A DNA stretch of 64,000 nucleotides from contig NZ_JAAAWN010000011.1 of NCBI RefSeq assembly GCF_010500865.1, forward strand, positions 62,001 through 126,000, written 5' to 3'. The DNA comes from Alteromonas profundi (GTDB taxonomy: Bacteria > Pseudomonadota > Gammaproteobacteria > Enterobacterales > Alteromonadaceae). The notes under the pieces were generated by a model. That model was not told the DNA's origin. It searched no databases and was given only the letters and a program-made list of their open reading frames with translations. Of this stretch, positions 11,568-21,181 are shown one piece after another (the stretch's first letter is position 1; each line of letters begins with the position of its first letter). The position numbers were made by a program, and so were the translations under genes.

Positions 11568-14500
11568 ATGGAATTTCCCCACATAGAGCAAGATCAAAAA
11601 TCCACCGATACTCCGTTTGTGGTAGGAGTGGGCTCCTCAGCAGGAGGAATAGAAGCGTTAATCAACCTCATAAGCGCGCTACCCAAATCTATTAATGCTT
11701 CATTTATTATCGCACAGCATTTATCCCCTTCTCATAAAAGCCAAATGACAGAAATTTTGGCCCGGGAAACGCAGTATGTTGTCGAAGAAGCCAGCCAACA
11801 ATGTAAAATTAAGGCAAATACTATTTATGTTGGTCCTCCAGGGTACCACTTAAAGTATCAGTCCGCGCGCTTAGTCCTTGATAAACAGCCCAGTGAATTA
11901 GCGCCTAAACCTTCGGTAAACCTTCTTTTTGAATCTCTCGCTGATGAGATTGGCGATCACGCTGTCGGGGTTATTTTATCTGGAACTGGTAGTGATGGCG
12001 CTAGAGGGCTTAAGGCAATTAAAAGCGTAGGGGGCTTTGCCTTTGTGCAAGACCCGGCCACCGCCAAGTATGATGGTATGCCTAAGGCTGCATTAGAAAA
12101 TGTGGCGGTAGACGGTATATTAGAGCCGCAGGAAATGGGCCAGGAAATTGCGCATATTACGCAAAATATGACCCGTAACTTCTTTAACTCGCAAGACGAT
12201 GACCGTAATACGTTGATGAGCGAGTTATATAGCAAAATTCGTGAGTCCACAAAAATTGACTTTAGTTTTTATAAACAATCTACCTTGCTACGTAGGGTTA
12301 ATCGCCGTCTAATTGCAACCCAAACTACTGATTTGAAAGATTACCTTCAATTTCTAGATGATAACGCTGACGAGGTAGTGGCGCTGTCAAAAGAGTTACT
12401 TATTTCTGTGACCGACTTTTTCCGTGATACTAGCGCGTTTAACGCAATTCGTCGGCACATTGAAGATATTGTTGATAGAAAAAAAGACGGCGATAATGTT
12501 CGCTTATGGGTAGCAGGCTGTGCCACGGGCGAAGAAGCGTATTCTATTGCCATCACCTTTTTAGAAGCCATTGAAAAGGCTGAGAAAGACATAAGTTTAC
12601 AAGTTTTTGCCACTGATATTGACGAAGATGCCTTGGGCATAGCACGAAAAGGGACGTACTCGGTTCAATCAATGGGGGGCATCGCGCCGGCGCTGATTGA
12701 TAAATACTTCCGTTACGCTAACGATGGCTATCAGCCGCAAAAGCCGTTGCGGGATGTGATCACCTTTTCGCGTCAAGATATCACCCGCGACCCGCCTTTT
12801 TTGAACCTTGATATGGTGTCGTTTAGAAACGTACTTATTTATTTCAATAGCGAATTGCAGCGTCGAGTTCTATCTTTATTCAGGTATTCATTACTTAAAC
12901 ATGGTGTGTTGTTTTTGGGAAAATCTGAGTCTATCGGCGCCACCGATGATATGTTTGTCCCATTAGACAGACGTAACCGAATTTTTAAGGTAAGTGAAAC
13001 CTCTAAGCGCCCCAATTTACCGAAAATGCTAAAAAGCCATTTAACGCCCCCAAGAAACAGAGATACGGTTACCAGTAGCTACGAAAACATATTTACCCAA
13101 GCTGTACTTGATGGTTTTGGGCCTAGTTTGTTGATAAATGACAAGTTTACTATCTTACACTCCCACGGCGATTTAGACCCGTTTATTCGCTTTCCCACAG
13201 GATCGCCCGATTTAAACTTATCTAAATTAATTAGCGCGCCTTTTTCTGCCGAGTTAATTTCTTGTATGAATAAAGCAGGGCGTACCGGAGAAATTGCACA
13301 AAGCCGTGCTAAACAATTGGAGAGCGACCAAGATAAACAGTGGCAAATGCGCATCATGCCCCTTGAAAAACATGCGCCCTCCTACTTTTTAGTTAACTTT
13401 TTTTCAGTTACCGCGACGGTTGCCGCCGCGCCGGCAGAGGAAGTTGATAGCAGCGAAGCTGACATTGCCGAGCTTATTGCTGCCCGTGAGCAGTTACAAA
13501 CCCTGACTGAAGAAATGGCTGCTTCAGCTGAAGAAATGCAGGCGTTGAACGAAGAAGTTCAAGCTGCTAACGAAGAACTGCAAGCCAATAATGAAGAGCT
13601 TGAAGCGACCAACGAAGAGCTACAAGCTACCAATGAAGAACTCATTAGTGTTAATGAAGAGAGCATGCGCAAATCTGCCGAGCTTGTTGCGGTTAACAGT
13701 GAGTTGGTTAGTGTCTACAACACTTTAGATTTTCCAATCTTAGTGTTTGATATGGACTTGTGCTTAAACCGTACAAATGATGCTGCCAATCGACGCTTTC
13801 ATCTAAACAATGGTTCGTTTAACAAGCCTTTAGATGTGCTTAACTTCCCCGACTACTTTGAAGACATTGAACGACGTTTAAATAAAACGCTGCAAACCGG
13901 GGTGGCCAGTAACATTATTATTAAGCCATCTAGCCGGGAAACATATAACGTCTTCGTAACGCCAATTGTGAATACGCGAGAGCGAATTACAGGCGCAATT
14001 ATAGTCATTATCGATAATTCAGAACTCGTACTCGCTCACGAGAGAATTGAAAAAAGCCAAGAGCAGTTGCTCTCCATTATGAATAATTCTTTGGCCGTAA
14101 TCGCGCTAAAAGATAACGCGGGACGCTACGAATTCGTTAACTCACGTTTTGAAGAAGTATTTGATTTATCAGCCGAAGACGTAGTGGGTAAAACCGATTT
14201 ACAAATATTTGAGCGAGAGCTGGCAAAACAATTCCGTGATAAAGACTTAGATACCATGCGTGCGCTTTCGCCGGTGGAAACAGTGGATGAATTCACTTTA
14301 GCTACTGGCAAGGTAACGTTAAATAGTGTCCGCTTCCCAATTTTTGATGCAGAGGGAACCATAAAGTCTATTTGTACCCAAGCTACAGATATTACCAATG
14401 AGCGTCATGCTAATGAGCAGTTGCGTTTGGCGGGGAAAATATTTGAGCGTACCAGCGAAGCTATATTAGTGATGGATGCCAACCGCACCATAGTGACGGC

Positions 14501-16067
14501 CAATGAAACCTTCACTCAACTAACCGGCTACGCAACCCGAGAGCTTACAGGAAATCCACCCGATCTTTTACATTCGAAGCAGCATTCCAAGGCGTTCTAC
14601 AAAGAACTAGAAACCTTACTGCATGAGCAAGGGTTCTGGCAGGGCGAAATCATTACTACCATAAAAGATGGAAGTGACGTAACCCTTTGGCTTACGTTAA
14701 ATGCAGTTCGCGATGGAGAGGGCAATATCGTAAATTACATTGGCTCTTTTAGCGACGTTGGCGAAATTCAGAATATGCAGCGTCGTATTGAATATCTCGC
14801 CACGCACGATGAGCTTACAGGGCTACCCAATCGAAGTGTTCTATTAGAACGTTTAGTCTTGATGATTGGTAACGCTAAGCGTGATGCTCAGTTATGTGCG
14901 GTGTTATTTATCGACTTAGATGAATTTAAGCCGGTTAATGATAATTTAGGTCACAAGGTAGGTGACTTATTATTAAAACAGGTTACCAAGCGTTTAAACA
15001 AATGTATTCGTGACACTGATTTGCTCGCCCGTCTAGGCGGCGATGAATTTGTGGCCTTGGTATCGGCCTCCTATGTGGATGAAGTTGATGACATTGCCCA
15101 GCGCATTATTGAAAACGTGATGCAAGAGTTTCGCGTGGCGAGCCACCGTATTTCGGTCTCGGCCAGTATTGGTATTGCTATTTACCCTAACGATGGGGTT
15201 ACCTCAGATATTCTGCTGCAGCGCGCTGATGAAGCCATGTATCATGCAAAATCTTTAGGTCGTGCTCAGTATCAGTACTATACTAAACGTATGAAGGATA
15301 ACGCCCAAGCTCGGGTCGACATTGAGCAAAAGCTTAGACAAGCCCTTGCCGAGGACCATTTTAGTTTGGTGTATCAGCCCCAATACGAAATTGCCACTAA
15401 CAGCGTGGTAGGGGTTGAAGCCTTGCTACGGGTGACAGGCGATGACGGTGAAATTTTAGATGCCTCTCAGTTTATTGATGTAGCTGAAAAAGGCGATCTG
15501 ATAGAAAGCACGGGTTGGCAAACGCTTGAATTGGTAGCAGAAGATATTAAAAAAGCGCTTAATCAGGGCATACAGCTTCCACGTATCGCCATTAATCTTT
15601 CAGGTAAACAGTTACTGGCTACCAGTTTTAATCAACAATTTAATGCCTTGTTAAAACGTACCAATCTCAGTGCCGAGATGTTCAAGTTTGAAATTTCTGA
15701 GCGCGATATTCAGGCGGGTGAAAAGCACATATTCCATCGGTTACATAACTTAAAAAGTATGGGCTGTACGATTTCAGTAGACGACTTCGGTCACTACCAC
15801 AGCGCTATATCGCACCTACACCAAAGTGGTGCCAGTGAAATTAAATTATCACATGCGATAATGGAACAAATGAAAGACGACGATGCAGATGCGTTGTTAG
15901 ATGCCTTTTTAAGCGTAGCCAAAGCATTGAACATCGCGGTTATCGCCGATCAGGTCGGCACTGAAGCCCAGCTCAATAGTTTTGTAGAATTAGGCTGTGA
16001 AATAGCGCAAGGTTATCAATTATCCGCACCTTTGCTATTTAAAGATTTGCTTGAGAAAGTGAGATAA
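11568..16067 (+). CDS. CheB-CheR-PAS-GGDEF-EAL hybrid signalling protein
   Basis: 1499 residues. Residues 15-190: CheB methylesterase with Ser24 (GSSAGG), His51 (AQHLSP) and Asp143 (SGTGSDG), without a receiver domain. About 205-480: CheR methyltransferase (SVTDFFRD, VAGCATGEEAYS, FRNVLIYF). About 640-705: an acidic heptad-like coiled coil built of repeated NEELQA units. About 715-1075: three PAS-like segments. About 1080-1245: GGDEF cyclase with intact GGDEF (1157-1161) and an RxxD product-inhibition site (1148-1151) five residues before it. About 1260-1495: EAL domain with EAL at 1284-1286 and DDFG at 1405, but KLS (1426-1428) replaces the usual KID and ADQVGTE replaces AEGVETE, so phosphodiesterase activity is doubtful. 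Probably a soluble c-di-GMP cyclase with a methylation-type input. A bacteriophytochrome gene follows 5 bases later. Confidence 0.9.
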   Translation: MEFPHIEQDQKSTDTPFVVGVGSSAGGIEALINLISALPKSINASFIIAQHLSPSHKSQMTEILARETQYVVEEASQQCKIKANTIYVGPPGYHLKYQSARLVLDKQPSELAPKPSVNLLFESLADEIGDHAVGVILSGTGSDGARGLKAIKSVGGFAFVQDPATAKYDGMPKAALENVAVDGILEPQEMGQEIAHITQNMTRNFFNSQDDDRNTLMSELYSKIRESTKIDFSFYKQSTLLRRVNRRLIATQTTDLKDYLQFLDDNADEVVALSKELLISVTDFFRDTSAFNAIRRHIEDIVDRKKDGDNVRLWVAGCATGEEAYSIAITFLEAIEKAEKDISLQVFATDIDEDALGIARKGTYSVQSMGGIAPALIDKYFRYANDGYQPQKPLRDVITFSRQDITRDPPFLNLDMVSFRNVLIYFNSELQRRVLSLFRYSLLKHGVLFLGKSESIGATDDMFVPLDRRNRIFKVSETSKRPNLPKMLKSHLTPPRNRDTVTSSYENIFTQAVLDGFGPSLLINDKFTILHSHGDLDPFIRFPTGSPDLNLSKLISAPFSAELISCMNKAGRTGEIAQSRAKQLESDQDKQWQMRIMPLEKHAPSYFLVNFFSVTATVAAAPAEEVDSSEADIAELIAAREQLQTLTEEMAASAEEMQALNEEVQAANEELQANNEELEATNEELQATNEELISVNEESMRKSAELVAVNSELVSVYNTLDFPILVFDMDLCLNRTNDAANRRFHLNNGSFNKPLDVLNFPDYFEDIERRLNKTLQTGVASNIIIKPSSRETYNVFVTPIVNTRERITGAIIVIIDNSELVLAHERIEKSQEQLLSIMNNSLAVIALKDNAGRYEFVNSRFEEVFDLSAEDVVGKTDLQIFERELAKQFRDKDLDTMRALSPVETVDEFTLATGKVTLNSVRFPIFDAEGTIKSICTQATDITNERHANEQLRLAGKIFERTSEAILVMDANRTIVTANETFTQLTGYATRELTGNPPDLLHSKQHSKAFYKELETLLHEQGFWQGEIITTIKDGSDVTLWLTLNAVRDGEGNIVNYIGSFSDVGEIQNMQRRIEYLATHDELTGLPNRSVLLERLVLMIGNAKRDAQLCAVLFIDLDEFKPVNDNLGHKVGDLLLKQVTKRLNKCIRDTDLLARLGGDEFVALVSASYVDEVDDIAQRIIENVMQEFRVASHRISVSASIGIAIYPNDGVTSDILLQRADEAMYHAKSLGRAQYQYYTKRMKDNAQARVDIEQKLRQALAEDHFSLVYQPQYEIATNSVVGVEALLRVTGDDGEILDASQFIDVAEKGDLIESTGWQTLELVAEDIKKALNQGIQLPRIAINLSGKQLLATSFNQQFNALLKRTNLSAEMFKFEISERDIQAGEKHIFHRLHNLKSMGCTISVDDFGHYHSAISHLHQSGASEIKLSHAIMEQMKDDDADALLDAFLSVAKALNIAVIADQVGTEAQLNSFVELGCEIAQGYQLSAPLLFKDLLEKVR

Positions 16068-16072
16068 AACAT

Positions 16073-17584
16073 TTGAATAAAGACGACGAGAGCAAAACGT
16101 CTTCATCAACCCTGCCGTTAAAAACGCTATTGGCGAATTGTGAAAAAGAAGCGCTTCACCTTAGCGGGAAAATTCAGGGTTTTGGGGCGGCGCTATTTAT
16201 TGAAAATGAATCGCTAGTGGTTACCGCTGCAAGTGAAAACGTTGCGAGCTACATTGGGCTCTCAGTGTCTACACTTATTGGGTTGAAGGTACATGAATTA
16301 GATTGGCTGCCGCTTGGGGTGCTTTATAATCTTGGGGTAAATCCAGGTAGTCGTGCTCATGCGTTTAATGAATCAGTTTATGGGCAACAGTTAAATTTCC
16401 GTAGTCACCGCAGTGATTCAGGTATCCTCATTGAAATTGAGCCTACTACAGCTAAAGTAACCCAGCGCCAATACTTACAGCTAAAAACCGCGATTTTACC
16501 GAATATAGGCAGTGACTGGAAAGAACAGGATTACTGGGAACAACTCATCACTACGCTTAATGAACTACTGCCCTGTGAGCGTGTATTGCTGTATCGATTT
16601 AATGAGCAGTGGTCGGGAGAAGTGGTTGCAGAAAAAGTAATAGATGGCTTGCAACCATACTTAAAACTTAAATTTCCCGCCTCTGATATTCCCGCAATTG
16701 CCCGTCAGATGTATCACCAAAACCCTTCTCGCTATATTGCAGATAGTGGCGCAGAGCCGGTTAACTTTTTAACTGTGTCAGGTGCTCCGTTAGATTTAAC
16801 GTATTCAGACTTGCGTAGCGTATCGCCGATACATGGGGAGTATATGCAAAACATGGGGGTACGTACGTCGTTTTCTATCCCTATTATGCAACAAGGTAAG
16901 TTATGGGGGATAGTATCGTGTCATCACTCTTCGGTTACGCATATAGATTCCCATGTGCGCTACCAAGCGGAGAGTTTGGTAAAGTATTTCTCTATGATCT
17001 TCTCTACTTTTCAATCAAAGAGTAGGCTGTTTCTTCTTACCTCGCTGGATCAGGAAGTATCACGGCTTTCACACCTTATGGTTAATAAGTCGAGCGACAA
17101 TATGAATATGCTTGTGGCCTCGGTTGCTAAGGCGTTTGCCGCCCAAAGCTGTGCACTTTTTCTAAACGATACATGGTATTTTACGGCTGATAGTGGCCTT
17201 GATAAAAGTGTGCTTGGCGACATAGATAAGTGCTGTCGATGGAATGCATCTGATGTGATCTTGCACGAGCAAGATATCCGCAATATCGAGGGGTTAGCCT
17301 CGGTGCAGTGTGACGCCACCAGAGGAATTATGCTTATACGGTTAAACTTTGAATTTGACAGTGCTCGCTTTTATCTTTTTCGCGTACCTGAAAAGCAGGT
17401 AACTCACTGGGCGGGCGACCCTGACAAAACCAAACAAAAGGTAAATGAGAAGGGCGTTTTAACCCCTCGTGCGTCTTTTGAGCGCTGGAGTGAAGTAGAT
17501 GGCGAAAAAGGTATTCCTTGGAGCAAAAAGGATATTTTGCTTGCCAAAAAGTTAAGAGCCGCCCTCATACGATTATTGACCTAG
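16073..17584 (+). CDS. Bacteriophytochrome photosensory module (PAS-GAF-PHY) without output domain
   Basis: 503 residues from a TTG at 16073, 5 bases after the preceding stop. PAS: NCEKEALHLSGKIQGFGA holds Cys23 at the place of the bilin-binding cysteine of bacteriophytochromes. GAF: FPASDIPAIARQMY with the DIP motif, then LRSVSPIHGEYMQNMGV with the chromophore-pocket histidine, and GKLWGIVSCHH. PHY: THWAGDPDK and the tongue motif PRASF followed by WSEVDGEKGIPWSKKDI. The protein ends just after the PHY helix, where other phytochromes continue into a histidine kinase or GGDEF/EAL. It should bind biliverdin and sense red/far-red light, and must pass the signal in trans, most plausibly to the CheB-CheR-GGDEF-EAL protein upstream. 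No heme oxygenase gene (biliverdin source) is in the window. Confidence 0.9.
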   Translation: MNKDDESKTSSSTLPLKTLLANCEKEALHLSGKIQGFGAALFIENESLVVTAASENVASYIGLSVSTLIGLKVHELDWLPLGVLYNLGVNPGSRAHAFNESVYGQQLNFRSHRSDSGILIEIEPTTAKVTQRQYLQLKTAILPNIGSDWKEQDYWEQLITTLNELLPCERVLLYRFNEQWSGEVVAEKVIDGLQPYLKLKFPASDIPAIARQMYHQNPSRYIADSGAEPVNFLTVSGAPLDLTYSDLRSVSPIHGEYMQNMGVRTSFSIPIMQQGKLWGIVSCHHSSVTHIDSHVRYQAESLVKYFSMIFSTFQSKSRLFLLTSLDQEVSRLSHLMVNKSSDNMNMLVASVAKAFAAQSCALFLNDTWYFTADSGLDKSVLGDIDKCCRWNASDVILHEQDIRNIEGLASVQCDATRGIMLIRLNFEFDSARFYLFRVPEKQVTHWAGDPDKTKQKVNEKGVLTPRASFERWSEVDGEKGIPWSKKDILLAKKLRAALIRLLT

Positions 17585-17653
17585 TAACAGGTTAGCGAAC
17601 GTGCCACATTATTCCTTTCGTTTCTTATATTCCTCTACACCAAGGAGTGATTT

Positions 17654-18331
17654 ATGTCAGCAAATGCAATTTCTTCCGCGACTACCACTATTCTTTTCGA
17701 TCACGACGGTACCTTGATTGATTCTGAAACGGTTCACTTTCGTTTGTGGAAGGAAATTCTGGCAAACTACGATGTGCAGCTATCAGAGTCTTTTTTCAAT
17801 GACGTAATGGCAGGGATACCGGTTTACCAAAACGCACGGGATATTGTTAAGCATTTTTCTATCGATGAAGAAGCTGAGGTTATTGCACAAGCAAAACACG
17901 ATAAGGTAGAGGCGTTTTTACACCAACAACCCTTTCCCCTAATGCCCTATGCGAAAGAAACAATTAAAGCGTGTTTTGATGCGGGTTATCGAGTGGGCAT
18001 TGTAACCGGAGGAAGTAAACTCTCGGTGGAAAAAACCTTGCAAGGGTACGATTTATCAAGCTATGTCAGCACTGTGGTGGCAGTTGAAGATGTAAAAGTG
18101 AGTAAGCCCGACCCAGAAAGTTATGAGCTGGCTATGCAACAGTTAGGGGTAAAACCAGAAGAATGTATAGCAATAGAAGATACCCATCACGGGCTACAGT
18201 CCGCCGTGCAGGCCAAAATTAAATGTGTGGTTATTCCTACCCCGCAAACCGCAAAGCATGACTTTTCTCGTGCATCTGCGCGTTATGATTCATTACAAAA
18301 GTGGATCGATAACGAAATGTCTAGCCACTAG
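17654..18331 (+). CDS. HAD-superfamily phosphatase (beta-phosphoglucomutase-like, IA subfamily)
   Basis: 225 residues with a clear AAGGAG ribosome site before the ATG. Motif I is FDHDGTLIDSE (nucleophile and acid Asp), motif II VTGGSK, motif III lysine in VSKPDPESY, and motif IV IEDTHHGLQSA. The helical cap between residues 20 and 90 puts it with subclass IA enzymes such as phosphoglycolate phosphatase, sugar-phosphate phosphatases and beta-phosphoglucomutase. The substrate cannot be told from sequence. It lies 69 bases after the phytochrome gene and may be separately transcribed. Confidence 0.82.
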   Translation: MSANAISSATTTILFDHDGTLIDSETVHFRLWKEILANYDVQLSESFFNDVMAGIPVYQNARDIVKHFSIDEEAEVIAQAKHDKVEAFLHQQPFPLMPYAKETIKACFDAGYRVGIVTGGSKLSVEKTLQGYDLSSYVSTVVAVEDVKVSKPDPESYELAMQQLGVKPEECIAIEDTHHGLQSAVQAKIKCVVIPTPQTAKHDFSRASARYDSLQKWIDNEMSSH

Positions 18332-18400
18332 CATGTGTAGGGGTATTTCAGGTAACATTTTCGTTTTATCGAAATTGGGCGGCAGGAATTGAAGTAAATT

Positions 18401-19696
18401 ATGAAGCGCGTTTTTCGTTGGCTGCTAGGCCTTTTTCTGGCTCTTCTTATGCTGGTGCTTGTTGCCGTTGTAGCAATTGGGGTTGCAGCGGTACAAAAAC
18501 ATCCTCTTGTGGAGTCGAATGCATCGAACCAGTTAGATGGGGCAGACAGCGTTAATGCGTTATTGTCCCAGCTAAATAGTGCCTTTTCAGAACGGGAAGA
18601 AGGGCACACTATCGTGCTTTCCGAAATGCAAATAGAGAGCTTAGTAGGCGTACTTCAGCGTGCCGCGCCCAATTTCAGAGGGGTAGTGAATGTAACGCGC
18701 TTTGGTGGTACGGTCGCATTTACCTTTTCACCAAATAACTACGATATCTATATCAACGTTTCTGCGCTTATTTTGCCGGGCGATGCACTTAAGATAGATA
18801 CCATAACCTTAGGCGATTTATCTTTGCCTGGTAATATGGTGGTAGGGTTTGTTGAAACTGCTATCAATGTATGGACGCGTTCAAAAATTGCATCGCTAGC
18901 GCTTAGCCGCATTGAAGCGGTTAGTATGAGAGAAAATGAGGTCTCGCTTCAGATAGGGCCCCTTGATGAATTATTAGTAGAACTCAATACGGTGAGTAAT
19001 AATTTATCCATTGATGCCGACAACGAACTGCAAGATTTAACCGCGTACTACCTGCGCTATATTTCTGGGCGAGAATTAGCCCTTTCCCCTAAACCTATGC
19101 CTTTAATAGAATATTTACGCGAAGGTATGGCGCGGGCCAGAGAGCGAAGTGAAACAGCAGAGGAGGCTGTGCTTCATAACAAAGCGGTAATCTTCGCCTT
19201 AGCTGCGCTGGTAGGACACCATCGTGTGGGGCACTTAGTGGGCGATATTCAGCCTAACCCCGATAAAGCCATCAAACCTCGCGCCCCGGCCATCTTAGTT
19301 GAGCGTAACGACCTTGCGCGGCATTTTATTATTTCTGCTGCGCTAGAGTTATTGGGCGAGCAAGGCGTGTCGTTAGCCATTGGCGAATTTAAAGAATTAA
19401 TGGATAGAGCTCAAGGTGGTACAGGGTATAGTTTCGTTGATTTAGCCGCTGACATGGCGGGGGCGGAATTTGCGCGCGTAGCGCGTTCACCAGACCGCGC
19501 CAAAGAGCTACAAAATGCCATGGCCCGTGTTCAATCAGACAGCGACATTATGCCTGCTATTGAAGGGCTGCCGGAAGGGCTAAGCAAACAGGGGTTTATA
19601 CAACAATATCAGCAGGTTGACAGCGAACTATATCTGCAAGAGGTCAAAGAAATCAAACGCCGCTTAGCGACTATTACGCTTTATGCCGCTGATTAA
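18401..19696 (+). CDS. Uncharacterised membrane-anchored protein
   Basis: 431 residues that I do not recognise. A single strong hydrophobic helix (about 8-32, WLLGLFLALLMLVLVAVVAI) after a basic start suggests one N-terminal anchor with the rest outside the cytoplasm. The next 170 residues look like a beta-rich lipid- or ligand-binding fold (VALQRA-like helix, then VAFTFSPNNYDIYINVSALI, then LSLPGNMVVGFVETAIN), vaguely like the DUF2140/YpmS layout. The C-terminal half is helical and charged (residues 240-431). No catalytic motif is visible. Codon use matches the neighbours. Function unknown. Confidence 0.75.
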   Translation: MKRVFRWLLGLFLALLMLVLVAVVAIGVAAVQKHPLVESNASNQLDGADSVNALLSQLNSAFSEREEGHTIVLSEMQIESLVGVLQRAAPNFRGVVNVTRFGGTVAFTFSPNNYDIYINVSALILPGDALKIDTITLGDLSLPGNMVVGFVETAINVWTRSKIASLALSRIEAVSMRENEVSLQIGPLDELLVELNTVSNNLSIDADNELQDLTAYYLRYISGRELALSPKPMPLIEYLREGMARARERSETAEEAVLHNKAVIFALAALVGHHRVGHLVGDIQPNPDKAIKPRAPAILVERNDLARHFIISAALELLGEQGVSLAIGEFKELMDRAQGGTGYSFVDLAADMAGAEFARVARSPDRAKELQNAMARVQSDSDIMPAIEGLPEGLSKQGFIQQYQQVDSELYLQEVKEIKRRLATITLYAAD

Positions 19697-19880
19697 ACAT
19701 AGATAAACGAAATATCTCTGTAAGGTGGTAGCGGCAGTAAGGCTATCAATCATTTACCAGCGTTGTCCTATTGAAAAAGAATTAAACAAAATGGACATTG
19801 ATGCGCTTGTTTCACGCGTTTCTAGCGCAGATGAATATTATTAATCGCTAAAGATACTCCATAACGATACCTAAATAGCG

Positions 19881-20567
19881 TTGTCCGACAATAATTACAT
19901 TGAAAAGGAACTTATTCCTTTTGTAGACTCAAATTATCAGACTTCTGAATTTAGAATTTTAGAAGGTCACTCATTGGGTGGTTTACTTTCGTTATATACC
20001 GTTCAAGCTCGTCCTGAGCTATTTACAGCACACTATGCTTTCAGCCCATCCCTCCACTGGGGAGACAATAAAACAGTGGAAAAAATAATTACCTATATTT
20101 CATCCCGTAAGTCACTAAAGCAATTTATATACATGAATTTAGGCGATGAAATAGTAAAAAGTGAACATGAATCAAGAAATACAATGAGAACGTCTTTTTT
20201 AGGGTTACAAACCATTTTCAACGAAAATAGTATTTCAGGGTTAAGAGTGAAAAGTGAAGTTTTAAAAAACCTTCCCCACGCTGCAACAAGCATATCCGGG
20301 TTGGTCAATGCAACTAACGAACTTTATAGGTACTGGGTTTTACCTTTTGATGTGATGGAGAAAGGGCCTGAAGCAATATCTGAACATTATAAAAAGCTAT
20401 CAACTGACCTTTATTATTAAGTGAAGCCGCGCATGGAGCCAATCAACTTCGCTGCCGACTATATGACCAATGGCGTCCACTCTCCAGAGAAAAGTATGAA
20501 GCTTTTAGAATATAACGCGGCATTATGCCCAGAATCTGCGTGGGTTAATTTTCTTGAAACCCTATGA
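19881..20567 (+). pseudogene. Decayed alpha/beta-hydrolase esterase (Esterase D/PF00756 type) with in-frame stop
   Basis: The readable part (TTG at 19881 to a TAA at 20418-20420, 179 codons) begins in the middle of the fold: the oxyanion-side N-terminal half is missing and the nucleophile elbow GHSLGGLLSLY comes at about residue 28. Past the TAA the same frame stays open to 20567, reading VKPRMEPINFAADYMTNGV then LLEYNAALCPESAW, which resembles the TPR-like tail found after the hydrolase domain in longer members (usual wording near ELGYEVKPPE then FEYNVELYPNS). The stop therefore looks like a single nonsense change, with truncation at both ends. It is more AT-rich than its neighbours. A stand-alone product is unlikely to be active. 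Confidence 0.7.
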
Positions 20568-20671
20568 TTTTATTGATGTAATTTCTTTGAAGGCCAGAGA
20601 TTAATTGCAGTCAGAAAGTTAAAAACGGCCGCTTTGGGTTCATGTCAGATATTCAGTGATACAAACCTATG

Positions 20672-20738
20672 GAGCCGCTTTTGTCTATTGGTGCCCGTCA
20701 ATGCTCATGTTTAGGCAGTTCAGGGCGTAAAGCGGCTC
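20672..20738. repeat. Inverted repeat downstream of the priC-like gene
   Basis: GAGCCGCTTT (20672-20681) and its exact complement AAAGCGGCTC (20729-20738) are separated by 47 bases; a third CCGCTTT copy occurs near 20630. They lie past the stop of the minus-strand gene and could form a long hairpin or be remnants of a lost element. No T run supports a terminator. Confidence 0.4.
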
Positions 20739-20745
20739 TCATGCG

Positions 20746-21060
20746 CTACTTTTTTATTAGCGATTGTTGAAATTGAGCTATGGTCACCAAGGCTAATTCA
20801 ATCTTTTTTATTAGCGAAGGTAAGGCAGCTTTAGCATCTTCGTCGGACATATCTTTTAGCAACTGCCACTCGTGTGCAATTTCTTCCACATAGGGGCCAA
20901 AGCGTTTCGCTGAGGTACTAAAAGGGCTGTCGGCGGCAAATACTGCGGCAAATTTACCCTTTTGATCTTGTTGTAAGCGATCCAGCGCCTGATCCGCATC
21001 TACCGCTTTACGGTAAAGGGTTTGGATGGTGTCTTGAAGTTGTTGATGAATAGCTTGCAT
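20746..21060 (-). CDS. PriC-like small protein (primosomal replication protein N'' family, short form)
   Basis: 104 residues from the ATG at 21060, preceded by AAGGG; an upstream in-frame ATG at 21135 would add 25 residues that overlap the promoter area of the divergent gene. It is all helical: LQDTIQTLYRKAVDADQALD, then an F..VF.....FST motif, YVEEIAHEWQLLKDM and LPSLIKKIELALVTIAQF. This pattern is like the N-terminal half of PriC, the replication-restart protein that reloads DnaB. It is shorter than E. coli PriC (175 residues), so it may be a reduced or different helical protein. Confidence 0.45.
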   Translation of the reverse strand: MQAIHQQLQDTIQTLYRKAVDADQALDRLQQDQKGKFAAVFAADSPFSTSAKRFGPYVEEIAHEWQLLKDMSDEDAKAALPSLIKKIELALVTIAQFQQSLIKK

Positions 21061-21181
21061 GGGTACCCTTAAAGCTTTAGGTAAAAAACGGTTAAAGAAT
21101 CTCAACAATGTGCCGATACACAAAGAGGTGGGCAATTCTGCCCATTTTTTTACTTTGCTACAAGCAACAAAGGAAATCGGT

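Noticed and set aside
18328..18609. A 93-codon minus-strand frame over the start of the 431-residue protein
   Set aside because: The plus strand carries a good membrane helix and start; the minus frame has Ser/Thr-rich random composition.
19697..19880. A short frame ending near 19842 (reading NKMDIDALVSRVSS) upstream of the esterase fragment as its missing N-terminus
   Set aside because: It ends in a stop before the fragment and shows no hydrolase motif, so it is left as intergenic sequence.
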